Of a DNA stretch of 64,000 nt, positions 47,586-56,356 are shown one piece after another. The stretch's first letter is position 1; each line of letters begins with the position of its first letter. Origin of the DNA: Pelotomaculum_C sp050950345 (GTDB lineage: Bacteria > Bacillota > Desulfotomaculia > Desulfotomaculales > Pelotomaculaceae); NCBI GenBank assembly GCA_050950345.1, contig JBMNHK010000003.1, forward strand, positions 186,001-250,000, given 5' to 3'. A model generated the notes under the pieces. The model saw only the letters and a program-made list of their open reading frames with translations. It was not told where the DNA came from and made no database searches. Made by a program: the position numbers and the translations under genes.

Positions 47586-48455
47586 TTAAGGAATAACCTT
47601 TAACAAGGGATATTCTATGATATCTTCAGCGCCAGCTCTTTTTAGCAACGGAATCAGATCCCTTACTTGCACTCCATCAAGTATGGTTTCTATAGCTACC
47701 CAGTCGTTATTGACCAGTTGAGAAATCGTGGGTTGCTTCATCGCGGGCAACAATTCAAGAATAGCAGCTAATTTTTCCTTTGGAACATTCATTTTCAATC
47801 CGACCTTTGCCCTGGCCCGCAACGCTCCCTGCAGAAGTACGGCTAAGTTCTGCAGTTTTTCTCTTTTCCAGGCATCTTGCCAGGCGTCTTTATTGGCATG
47901 CAACCTGGTAGTAGACGTTAAGATAGTGTCAATGATGCGAAGGTTGTTGGCTTTAAGAGAGCTGCCGGTTTCGGTGAGATCAGCGATGGCATCCACTAAA
48001 TGCGGCACCTTAACCTCTGTAGCTCCGTAAGAATACTCCACATAGGCTTTTACACCACGTTCTTTAAGAAAATTTTGCGTCACCTTAACCAACTCAGTGG
48101 CGATCCTCTTCCCATTCAGATCCGCCACAGTCTTTATCTCGCTGTCGTTAGCTACCGCAAGAACTAAACGGATCGGATTGGACGTGTTTTTTGAATATAC
48201 CAGTTCTGCTACCTCAACAACATCCGCCTCATTTTCTGTGATCCAATCAAGACCGCTAATACCTGCATCAAGGACCCCATCATTGACATAGCGAGGTATT
48301 TCCTGCGCTCTCATCAACACTACTTCCAATTCCGGATCATTGATGGTTGGGAAATATGACCTGCTGCGTACTGTCAGTTCAAAACCTGCCTGTTTAAATA
48401 AGTTAAAGGTAGCCTCCTCCAGGCTACCTTTAGGTAGACCCAAGCGCAACTTCAA
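47586..48455 (-). CDS. hisG: ATP phosphoribosyltransferase, long form
   Basis: 289 residues. It has the first-enzyme motifs of histidine synthesis: LRLGLPKGSLEEAT, DAGISGLDW, and DLTETGSSLKANNLRIIDTI (PRPP loop). The C-terminal ~75 residues are the histidine-binding regulatory domain of the long form, so no HisZ is needed. No other his gene is beside it. It follows the propeller/LysM gene by about 100 bases. Confidence 0.95.
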   Translation of the reverse strand: MKLRLGLPKGSLEEATFNLFKQAGFELTVRSRSYFPTINDPELEVVLMRAQEIPRYVNDGVLDAGISGLDWITENEADVVEVAELVYSKNTSNPIRLVLAVANDSEIKTVADLNGKRIATELVKVTQNFLKERGVKAYVEYSYGATEVKVPHLVDAIADLTETGSSLKANNLRIIDTILTSTTRLHANKDAWQDAWKREKLQNLAVLLQGALRARAKVGLKMNVPKEKLAAILELLPAMKQPTISQLVNNDWVAIETILDGVQVRDLIPLLKRAGAEDIIEYPLLKVIP

Positions 48456-48558
48456 AAGATACTCCTCCTCAGATAGTGACTTTGCTTTTGGCTATATTGT
48501 AAATTTACAACTACAACGTGTCAAGATCACCAGAAATCTCTATAATTCAAATAACACC

Positions 48559-49713
48559 TTACGGGATTGCCAGGTACCGTCCAGGATATATGAGATCGCT
48601 GTTGAGTCTATTATAATCGATAATAGCCGCTGCCGTTGTATTGTATAATGCAGCAATTGAGAATAAGTTTTCACCTGGTTGCACTTTATGAACCATACCG
48701 CTAGAGTTGGATAACAACCACACCTGAAGCCACCCATCATCCGCACCCAGGGCTAGTAACCCTTCCTCGCTAATCGATAGGTCATTAATAAAATGACCTG
48801 TTGCCAGGGCCCATGCTGGACTGGTGGATAGCTCCGGTTCATCAAAACCAAACAAGTAACCCTCCGGCGTTCCGGCCACCAGCGTTGGCCTCTCATTGCC
48901 CAATAGACGGCCCTCAGCTAAGGCTGGCACAGAAGTACCCAGGTTCTCTGTTGTCATCAGAGTAACTAATTCCTGGTTGATGGCAACTGCCCTTACAGAG
49001 CCGTCCCCGCCGCCCCAGAAAAGCAGCTCGTCCGGGGCATTGTTGAGTGTCCCCGCTGTCATGGAGTCAACAGTTGCAGGTAGATTTTCCAGAAAAGGAC
49101 CTTCTTCAAAACCTGTTTCGGTAAAAACCAGCGTGAGAATACCCGAACTATCCCCTGACCTGTAAGCCGCAGCAATTAATGGCAGCTGACCTTCGCCTCT
49201 TCTAACAACAGTCACTTTTTGCGGCACCCCGGGCATTACTCTGATGGCAAATAATTCCAGGTGCATTTCTTCAGGTGCCTGACCACTTTGCCGGTAAAAA
49301 AAGAGCGCCTCATTTCCTGCCGCCGCAGCAATTACTTCTTCCTTACCATCATTGTCAATATCGGCAATGGCAATATCCACATAACGGGCGCCTGCCTCAG
49401 GAGTTGTTTGGGTTATGGCTGCAATTGCCCCGTCTCTTTTCCCATATACCTCCAATCTGTCATCCAACCCTAACACAATATGTTCCAAAACAGGAGCCGG
49501 TAGCCCGACATCCAGACTGAGTATTTCCTTGCCCAAATCTATTGTTGCGCTAAGTTGAAAAACATCTGGAGAGGGTATAAACAAGAATAGATTGGAGCCG
49601 GCTGTTGCTACAAGATCCGCCCGCTCCTCCACAATCTTGCCCCAACCAACATTTACCTGGCCATTCAACTTTTTTGTCCACAATAATCTTGCTATAGTCA
49701 GAGGCATAAGCAT
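48559..49713 (-). CDS. FG-GAP/beta-propeller protein with C-terminal LysM
   Basis: 384 residues. Repeats of a beta-propeller type cover about 20-330, with a calcium-binding FG-GAP-like DIDNDGKEEVIAAA. A LysM domain follows at the end: VHKVQPGENLFSIAALYNT to IYPGRYLAIP. No signal peptide is visible in the N-terminal 30 residues, unusual for a protein with LysM. It may be attached to spore or wall peptidoglycan inside the mother cell. Start uncertain. Confidence 0.75.
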   Translation of the reverse strand: MLMPLTIARLLWTKKLNGQVNVGWGKIVEERADLVATAGSNLFLFIPSPDVFQLSATIDLGKEILSLDVGLPAPVLEHIVLGLDDRLEVYGKRDGAIAAITQTTPEAGARYVDIAIADIDNDGKEEVIAAAAGNEALFFYRQSGQAPEEMHLELFAIRVMPGVPQKVTVVRRGEGQLPLIAAAYRSGDSSGILTLVFTETGFEEGPFLENLPATVDSMTAGTLNNAPDELLFWGGGDGSVRAVAINQELVTLMTTENLGTSVPALAEGRLLGNERPTLVAGTPEGYLFGFDEPELSTSPAWALATGHFINDLSISEEGLLALGADDGWLQVWLLSNSSGMVHKVQPGENLFSIAALYNTTAAAIIDYNRLNSDLIYPGRYLAIP

Positions 49714-49809
49714 ATCACACCTTAATTTCTTTTTAATGTAACTTATTCATCACGCCCCCAACTCTTAACAAGAAATTTTTCCTGATCAAAAAACGATGAC
49801 AATAAATAA

Positions 49810-49842
49810 TACCCGCCGGTATTCTGTGCATACCAACGGGTA
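49810..49842 (-). terminator. Terminator after the AbrB-like gene
   Basis: TACCCG..GGTAT and ATACC..CGGGTA arms, with ATTATTTATT beyond on the minus strand. Confidence 0.65.
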
Positions 49843-49882
49843 GAAATTTTATCATCACGGGAATATAGCCGAAAATGCTCCC

Positions 49883-50059
49883 TTAATCCGTGATATGGAT
49901 ATTATCTTTTTCTATTGGTTCTTCAACGCTTTTTAAAATAAGGCAGCCTTTCTCAAGGAAGATTTGCACATTATTTCCGGCCCCAATGCCAAGTATCTTC
50001 ATTATTGTCCGCGGGATAGTAACCTGCCCGTTCGGAGTAAGATATGCCAAATATTCCAA
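49883..50059 (-). CDS. AbrB/SpoVT-type DNA-binding protein
   Basis: 58 residues. Start is a TTG with GAGGAG eight bases upstream. The N-terminal swapped-hairpin motif is MEYLAYLTPNGQVTIPRTIM, followed by KILGIGAGNNVQIFLEKGCLIL, the AbrB/MazE/SpoVT fold. The short acidic tail may help dimerise. AbrB-type proteins regulate transition-state and sporulation genes; the target is unknown here. No MazF partner is adjacent. Confidence 0.85.
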   Translation of the reverse strand: MEYLAYLTPNGQVTIPRTIMKILGIGAGNNVQIFLEKGCLILKSVEEPIEKDNIHITD

Positions 50060-50249
50060 AGTATCCGCTCCTCTTTTAATGTTAACGCCGGCATGTTTTA
50101 TTATAAAATAATCATTATCTCTAATCCAGGGTGTTTTCTTGTTATGTTTTGTCGCTCTTTCACGAACAGTACTTAAATTTTAAACTATGAAAAATTAATA
50201 AAATAAGGTAAGATAACAACAACAAACATTTTAAATAGGGGTGTAGAAT

Positions 50250-51434
50250 GTGGCTATTTCAAAGAGAATTGCATCTTCACTAGCAGGCGCTTCCTTTATC
50301 CGCAAAATGTTTGAAGAAGGAGAGCGGTTAAGGAAGATTTACGGACCGGATAAAGTTTACGACTTTTCACTGGGCAACCCAAGCGGTGAACCGCCGGCTC
50401 CTATAAAGGAAAGGCTCAAACAGCTTGCCCTGGAGCCCATTCCCGGCATGCATCGTTATATGAGCAACGCCGGTTTATTGGATACTCGTAAGGCCATCGC
50501 TGAACTACTCTCAGAGCAAACAGGACTTGCCTTTAACGAGAACCATATTGTCATGACCTGCGGGGCAGGTGGAGCATTAAATGTTGTACTTAAAACTTTG
50601 CTGGACCAGGGCGATGAAGTAATCGCTTTAGCCCCTTTCTTTATGGAGTATAAGTTCTACATAGATAATCATGGCGGCGTTTTAAAAATCGCTTCTACCG
50701 ACGAGGACTTCATGCTGGATATGCATGAAATAGAAGAAGCAATTACGCCCAAAACTAAAGCCATCATCATCAACTCACCCAACAATCCGTCGGGCGTGAT
50801 CTATGATGCATACTCACTGGGCATGTTAAATAATTTGCTGAAAAAATTTGAGGAAGAAAGGGGTCAGCAGATCTATGTTATTTCTGATGAGCCCTACGCC
50901 AAGATAGTATATGATGGTTACGTGGTTCCTAGTATCTTCAAATACATTAAGAACAGCATTGTCGTCACCTCACACAGCAAAGACTTATCTCTGCCGGGTG
51001 AAAGGATCGGATATTTGGCTGCATCTCCACAGCTTGATGATCTGCAGCAATTTATCGAAGGCGCAATCTTCTGCAACCGGACCCTTGGCTTTGTTAATGC
51101 TCCTGCCCTGGCCCAGCATCTGGTGACGGGAATGCAGGGGCTAAGCGCAAATGTATCGGACTATCAGGAAAAGAGAGATATTTTGTATGATAATTTAACA
51201 GACATGGGTTTTGAGATAGTAAAACCTCGTGGGGCCTTCTATCTTTTCCCCAAATCTCCACTGCCTGATGATGTAGAGTTTGTTCAAAAGGCACAGGAGC
51301 ATAATATTCTGGTGGTGCCGGGCAGCGGTTTTGCCAAACCGGGCTACTTCAGGATCTGTTACAGCGTCGATAAGCAAATGATTTTAAACTCACTTCCGGC
51401 CTTCAAAGCTCTGGCCAAGGAATTGGGTTTATAA
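50250..51434 (+). CDS. Pyridoxal-phosphate aminotransferase (class I/II)
   Basis: 394 residues from a GTG start with AGGGGTG upstream. The fold-type I features are visible: NSPNNPSGVIY, SDEPYAKIVYDG and the PLP lysine in TSHSKDLSLPGERIGY. The enzyme class is clear. The substrate is not; similar enzymes include aspartate and LL-DAP-type transaminases. It is followed by a terminator and has no pathway neighbour. Confidence 0.93.
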   Translation: MAISKRIASSLAGASFIRKMFEEGERLRKIYGPDKVYDFSLGNPSGEPPAPIKERLKQLALEPIPGMHRYMSNAGLLDTRKAIAELLSEQTGLAFNENHIVMTCGAGGALNVVLKTLLDQGDEVIALAPFFMEYKFYIDNHGGVLKIASTDEDFMLDMHEIEEAITPKTKAIIINSPNNPSGVIYDAYSLGMLNNLLKKFEEERGQQIYVISDEPYAKIVYDGYVVPSIFKYIKNSIVVTSHSKDLSLPGERIGYLAASPQLDDLQQFIEGAIFCNRTLGFVNAPALAQHLVTGMQGLSANVSDYQEKRDILYDNLTDMGFEIVKPRGAFYLFPKSPLPDDVEFVQKAQEHNILVVPGSGFAKPGYFRICYSVDKQMILNSLPAFKALAKELGL

Positions 51435-51453
51435 CCTCACATTAATTATCTAT

Positions 51454-51493
51454 AAAAGGACACAGCAACCCCTGGTGGTGCTGTGTCCTTTTG
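51454..51493. terminator. Terminator between convergent genes
   Basis: AAAAGGACACAGCA and TGCTGTGTCCTTTT form a long stem with CC..GG around the loop. It serves both the aminotransferase and DUF456 genes. Confidence 0.85.
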
Positions 51494-51973
51494 CTAAAGA
51501 ACCGCCATGAAAAACCATATGATCATGACTGCCTCAATTGCCAGCTTAATAAAGGAACCTCCGAGAAAACCGATAATTGTACCTATACCAACTTCCAAAG
51601 CTTTATTAAGAGAACTCTTCCGGTATAACTCGCCTATTACCGCTCCAATAAAAGGGCCAAATATAAGCCCAAAGGGGCCCAGGACAAGGACACCCAGCAA
51701 ACCTCCCAGGACGCTGCCCCAGACAGCTTCCCTGGAACCGCCGTAGCGCTTCACTCCCCAGATCCCCGCCAGATAATCAATTAAAAAGATCAAGGCAACA
51801 GCCAAACCCTGTCCAACATAGAAGGTCCAGGGAAGATTTTGAAAGTCGACAAAAAAGCCGTAAACCAGCATGCCCAACCAGATCATCGTCGCTCCTGGCA
51901 GGGCTGGGAGGATTGTTCCCAACACTCCAACGATAAACAGGATGACAGCTAAAATCATACCGATAACTGACAA
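51494..51973 (-). CDS. DUF456 membrane protein
   Basis: 159 residues with four hydrophobic segments. The family features GTILPALPGATMIWLG and the glycine-rich GSVLGGLLGVLVLGPFGLIFGPFIGA stretch in the middle are present. Unknown function; it is a common small membrane protein in Firmicutes. It overlaps the terminator stem of the aminotransferase gene. Confidence 0.88.
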   Translation of the reverse strand: MSVIGMILAVILFIVGVLGTILPALPGATMIWLGMLVYGFFVDFQNLPWTFYVGQGLAVALIFLIDYLAGIWGVKRYGGSREAVWGSVLGGLLGVLVLGPFGLIFGPFIGAVIGELYRKSSLNKALEVGIGTIIGFLGGSFIKLAIEAVMIIWFFMAVL

Positions 51974-52139
51974 TGGACATGACCTCCCTTATTCTTTTTC
52001 TTATATTATACGACACACACAGAAGCGATAATTTGTTTTGCATAAAAAATTTATCAATACTCCGGCAAAAATAGACCTGCGGTGTTTGCCGCAGGTCCAT
52101 TAGGTAAAAAACCTTGGTCATATGTAAAAATTTTTCTTT

Positions 52140-52889
52140 TTAGCCGGGATTCATAGCTGCCATAGGTTGAGATAAGTAGCGAACAATACCTGCATAAATT
52201 GACCAGGCTATTTTTTCTTGATAGATATTATCAGCCAGTAGTTTTTCTTCCTGGGGGTTGCTGATAAAACCAATCTCTACAATCACACTGGGCATTTCCA
52301 CCTTGCGATTAATAAAATAATCAACCTGCTTGGCAACCCGTCCCGGATTGACAGTGAAACGGTTTAATTCTTGCTGTATGGCTTCGGCAAGTTGCTTGCT
52401 TTCCACTTCACCCGGTTGAGAAAAGGTCTGTGCCCCTCCTTCACGGGGATCAGGGAAACTATTGACATGGATACTAACAAATAGATCAGCTGATTTTTGG
52501 TTGGCAAATTCAACCCTTCTGGTCAGATCTTGTAATCTTGCCTGATATGAAGTTTTTTGTACCGATCCGTTTAGCTCCTGGTCACTATCCCTGGTGAGGT
52601 ATACTTGCGCACCGGACTGACGCAGGTTATCCGCCAATTTTTTAGCTACTTCAAGGACGATATCTTTCTCATAAGTACCTGCACTGCCGACAGCCCCTGG
52701 ATCTGCCCCGCCATGTCCCGGATCGATAACAACAACTTTTTGTGAAACCGCCCAGGCCAAAGTGGCAATGTGATGCTTTTCTAGCTTCTCAGCAGCGACC
52801 CGGTAACCGGTCAGTAAAACCAAAGCCAATATTGCCAGGCTCAGCAGGACTTTACCTCTTAAGACATATATCCGTACAGGCGAAGGCAC
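52140..52889 (-). CDS. cwlD: N-acetylmuramoyl-L-alanine amidase (CwlD-like)
   Basis: About 249 residues if the GTG at 52889 is the start; the frame stays open to 53024 but that part overlaps the divergent gene's upstream region. An N-terminal signal/anchor (VLLSLAILALVLLTGYRVA) is followed by an Amidase_3 domain: VVVIDPGHGGADPGAVG (zinc His), DLFVSIHVNSF, and the catalytic Glu in VIVEIGFISN. CwlD cuts peptidoglycan to make cortex muramic-lactam. A vegetative amidase role is also possible. Confidence 0.85.
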   Translation of the reverse strand: MPSPVRIYVLRGKVLLSLAILALVLLTGYRVAAEKLEKHHIATLAWAVSQKVVVIDPGHGGADPGAVGSAGTYEKDIVLEVAKKLADNLRQSGAQVYLTRDSDQELNGSVQKTSYQARLQDLTRRVEFANQKSADLFVSIHVNSFPDPREGGAQTFSQPGEVESKQLAEAIQQELNRFTVNPGRVAKQVDYFINRKVEMPSVIVEIGFISNPQEEKLLADNIYQEKIAWSIYAGIVRYLSQPMAAMNPG

Positions 52890-53003
52890 CAGGGCATCAC
52901 CATCCTTCTTTTTTAGAAGGATATGCCGGGTCAAATAATAATATGTACAGCCTGTATAGCAATAAAACGAATATATATGTTTAGTAAAGACATAATATAA
53001 TTC

Positions 53004-54020
53004 ATGAATGCTGAAACAAAACACAAACCGGTTAATTACAAAACCATATCCAGCAGCGAAAACACATTAGCAGCTATTTACCAGCCCATAAGGCACGAAC
53101 TATCACTTGTTGAGCAGGAAATTGCCGGCGTTTGTGCATACATGCGTAAGGCGGGAAGTCATCCGGAACCGTTGCAAACTGGAGGTAAGCGTATTCGGCC
53201 GGCTCTTCTGCTTCTGTCTTCCTTATTCGGAAAAGAGCCGGGGCAGGATGCAATACGTTTGGCAGCAGCAGTAGAAATTCTCCACCTGGCTACACTTGTC
53301 CATGATGATCTCATAGATGAGTCCAGCAACCGGCGAGGACAGCCAACCATTAATAAGCAATGGGGTAATAATGCCGCTATTCTGGCAGGTGATTATTTGT
53401 ATGCGCTCCTTTTGGAGTATACTGCCGGTTACGAAAAATCAATTATAGCCGCCCTGGCTACAGCTTTGCGCAACATGGTACAAGCTGAGTTACTGCAATT
53501 AAATTTTCAGTATAATTGCGACATAACCGAAAAGGACTACATCAGACGCATTTTCTTAAAATCAGGCTCATTCCTGTCTTGCTGTTGCGTTATAGGAGCC
53601 ATCCTGTCAGGAGCGCCTGCATATGTGCAACGTGCCCTGGTAAGGTATGGTTGTTTTTTAGGCATAGCCTTTCAACTAAAAGACGACCTGCTTGATTTTC
53701 AAGGTAATATGGACTATATGGGAAAACCGGTTGCACAGGACCTGAAACAGGGAGTATTGACCCTTCCTGTTATTTACGCTCTTAAAAACAGCCCTGAGAA
53801 AAAGCTTATACGTTCACTCATAGAAAACAAAGATTTGACAGCAACCCATTTAAGAGAAATAGTAAAGGAATTTGCAAACTGTGGCGCTTTATCATACTCT
53901 TTGGGCATAGCTGAACGTTATACATATTTAGCCGGTAGAGCCCTGGCAGCTATACCGGCTAACGAAGCTAAAAAAAGTCTTGAGGCCTTGCTGGATTTTA
54001 TTATCCTAAGGCAAAAATGA
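53004..54020 (+). CDS. Polyprenyl diphosphate synthase, second copy
   Basis: 338 residues. It has two Asp-rich motifs (LVHDDLIDES and FQLKDDLLDFQGN), with GGKRIRPALLLLS. No ribosome site is visible before the ATG, and a TATAAT lies only about ten bases upstream. It overlaps the UbiA gene by four bases, so the pair makes a prenyl chain and transfers it. It is divergent from cwlD. Confidence 0.9.
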   Translation: MNAETKHKPVNYKTISSSENTLAAIYQPIRHELSLVEQEIAGVCAYMRKAGSHPEPLQTGGKRIRPALLLLSSLFGKEPGQDAIRLAAAVEILHLATLVHDDLIDESSNRRGQPTINKQWGNNAAILAGDYLYALLLEYTAGYEKSIIAALATALRNMVQAELLQLNFQYNCDITEKDYIRRIFLKSGSFLSCCCVIGAILSGAPAYVQRALVRYGCFLGIAFQLKDDLLDFQGNMDYMGKPVAQDLKQGVLTLPVIYALKNSPEKKLIRSLIENKDLTATHLREIVKEFANCGALSYSLGIAERYTYLAGRALAAIPANEAKKSLEALLDFIILRQK

Positions 54021-54973
54021 TTATGGAGACAATTTGCATTAGCCTTTTTAAACCAATATTGCTAAAAGTTAAGGCCATATGGGAAATGTCCAGACCCGGG
54101 CCTGCATTAGCCTGGAGTGCCACCTCAATAGTCCTTGGCCTCGGCTCAGCCTTTAGCCTATCTACAAGTATTAACTGGTGGCATCTCAGCCTGATTCTTT
54201 TCTCGGGCCTCTGCCTGCATAGTGTTACCGCCCATGGATGCAATGATCTGGAGGATTGGCGCTCCGGGACTGATCAGAAAAGTCCGGGTGTTTTATCAGG
54301 TGGCAGCGGTGTTCTAAAAAACGGGCTGCTTAGTGAACGTCAGGTCTGGCTGATCAGTCTAGCCGGCGTATTGCCGGCTGTTATCGCTACATTTTATTTA
54401 AGTAAACAAGTAGGGCCCTTCGTGTTTCTGCTGCTGTTGGTAGGCCTTTGGTCCGGCTTCACTTATACAATTCCGCCCTTCAGATTTGCCTATCGCCCTT
54501 TGCTGGGAGAATGGCTTTCAGCTTATCCCACCATTCTTTCCCTGACAATAGGTACGTTTTTTATCCTGACCGGAGTGGTTAGCGCTTCAGTTGCCGCCGC
54601 CGGCGTCATCCATGGTTTCTTATCGTTGGGTTGGGTCATGCAACACCACCTGCCTGACATCCCTTCCGACCTTGCCGCTAACCCGCAAAAATTGACGACA
54701 CCTGCCTTCGTGAGCCGCAGGTGGGGGCTTACAAAGGCTTATCTGGTACCAGTAGGTTACTTTATTCTGGCGGCTCTATCTGCTGTGGCAGCGGGTCTAA
54801 TTATCGATCAAATTTTTCTAATCGCACTGCCGTGTGCTGCCCTTTGTATTTACCAGGCCGTTAAAACCAATCCTCTGGATGTTGCCTCAATAACTGCCCG
54901 GGAAAAGATGATGATGCTCTTTACCTCAACCCATGCTCTGCTACTTGCTGCTTTATTGGGGTTTGACCTATAA
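54017..54973 (+). CDS. UbiA-family prenyltransferase
   Basis: 318 residues, about eight to nine membrane helices. The first Asp-rich site is HGCNDLEDWRSGTDQ and a second acidic site is HHLPDIPSD. This is the UbiA superfamily, which attaches prenyl chains to aromatic rings as in menaquinone (MenA-type) synthesis. The exact acceptor is unknown. It overlaps the preceding synthase by four bases, an arrangement that suggests one product pathway. Confidence 0.85.
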   Translation: MIMETICISLFKPILLKVKAIWEMSRPGPALAWSATSIVLGLGSAFSLSTSINWWHLSLILFSGLCLHSVTAHGCNDLEDWRSGTDQKSPGVLSGGSGVLKNGLLSERQVWLISLAGVLPAVIATFYLSKQVGPFVFLLLLVGLWSGFTYTIPPFRFAYRPLLGEWLSAYPTILSLTIGTFFILTGVVSASVAAAGVIHGFLSLGWVMQHHLPDIPSDLAANPQKLTTPAFVSRRWGLTKAYLVPVGYFILAALSAVAAGLIIDQIFLIALPCAALCIYQAVKTNPLDVASITAREKMMMLFTSTHALLLAALLGFDL

Positions 54974-55011
54974 AATCAGGACGAATCGGATATTTTACAG
55001 CCCCCTGGCGA

Positions 55012-56265
55012 TTAATCCTGCAACCCTGCAAAATCCAAAGTCGCAAAATAATCGTCTAGAGTTTCCGCCCTGCGGATAAGCTGTACCTCTCCGTCAGGCT
55101 TTAGCAGCAATTCTGCAGACCTCAACTTTCCGTTGTAATTAAATCCCATCGCATGTCCATGGGCGCCTGTATCATGAATAACAAGAATGTCGCCCCGCTT
55201 AATTTCCGGCAATTTGCGGTCTATGGCAAATTTATCATTGTTTTCGCACAAGGAACCCGTTACATCGTAGACATGATCGCAAGGCCAATCTTCTTTACCT
55301 AAAACAGTTATATGATGATAAGCCCCATACATGCCAGGTCGCATCAGATCAGCCATACAGGCGTCTAAGCCAACATAATTCTTATAGATCTCTTTTTTGT
55401 GCAGGACTGTACTTACTAAATACCCATAAGGACCGGTGATCATACGGCCTAATTCCATGGTAATGCGTACAGGATCGAGATCTGCTCTTTTTATTTTTTC
55501 GTCATAAGCCCTTTTGATTTCCCTGGAAATAAGGTTTAAATCTACTGGTTTATCCTCCGGTCTGTATGGTATGCCTATACCACCGCCCAAATCGACAAAT
55601 TCTATTCTTATACCCGTTTTTTGATAGATCTCTAGAACTAAATCAAAAAGCATTTCTGCGGTACCAATGAAACTATATGGATCCAACTCATTGGAAACCA
55701 CCATTGTGTGCAGCCCGAACCGTTTGACCCCCTTATCCTGTGCGATGCGATAGGCTGCAAAAAGCTGTTCCCTGGTAAGACCGTATTTAGCTTCTTGAGG
55801 CATACCGATAATAGCATTGCCGCTGCGCAAAGGGCCAGGATTATAACGAAAAGACAGCAAATCAGGTAAACCAACATTTTGCTCCAAGTATTCTATATGA
55901 CTGATATCATCAAGATTAATGATCGCCCCTAACTCTTTCGCCTTGCGATATTCATGGGCTGGGGTATTATTAGAGGAAAACATAATGTTTTCACCTGTAA
56001 TGCCTGCTTTCTCAGCCAAAACCAATTCCGGCAGCGAACTGCAATCAGCCCCCAAACCTTCTTCCCGCAGCAATTTCAAAATATAAGGATTGGGTGTAGC
56101 CTTAACGGCAAAATATTCTATAAAACCGGGAGCCCAGGCAAAAGCGGCCAGAAGTCTACGGACATTCTCCCTGATAGCTTGTTCATCATAAATATGAAAG
56201 GGAGTCGGATATTTTTTGATTATCTGCTCAATTTTCTTTTTTGAGAAAGGAAGTGATTTACTCAT
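55012..56265 (-). CDS. lysA: Diaminopimelate decarboxylase family protein
   Basis: 417 residues. Fold-type III PLP features are visible: YFAVKATPNPYILK (PLP lysine), GGGIGIPYRPED, and ELGRMITGPYGYLV. The C-terminal CENNDKFA carries the cysteine of the substrate site. It gives lysine from meso-DAP. Some features, such as HTMVVSNELDP in place of the usual GLHFHIGS-type motif, differ from canonical LysA, so a related carboxynorspermidine-type substrate remains possible. Confidence 0.82.
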   Translation of the reverse strand: MSKSLPFSKKKIEQIIKKYPTPFHIYDEQAIRENVRRLLAAFAWAPGFIEYFAVKATPNPYILKLLREEGLGADCSSLPELVLAEKAGITGENIMFSSNNTPAHEYRKAKELGAIINLDDISHIEYLEQNVGLPDLLSFRYNPGPLRSGNAIIGMPQEAKYGLTREQLFAAYRIAQDKGVKRFGLHTMVVSNELDPYSFIGTAEMLFDLVLEIYQKTGIRIEFVDLGGGIGIPYRPEDKPVDLNLISREIKRAYDEKIKRADLDPVRITMELGRMITGPYGYLVSTVLHKKEIYKNYVGLDACMADLMRPGMYGAYHHITVLGKEDWPCDHVYDVTGSLCENNDKFAIDRKLPEIKRGDILVIHDTGAHGHAMGFNYNGKLRSAELLLKPDGEVQLIRRAETLDDYFATLDFAGLQD

Positions 56266-56356
56266 TTTTGCCTCCTGTTTTGCTGACTATGAAGCTAGAA
56301 AAACTTTTAATATTTCTTAATTATACAACAGTAGGAGAGCATGTACATGACAGAAT

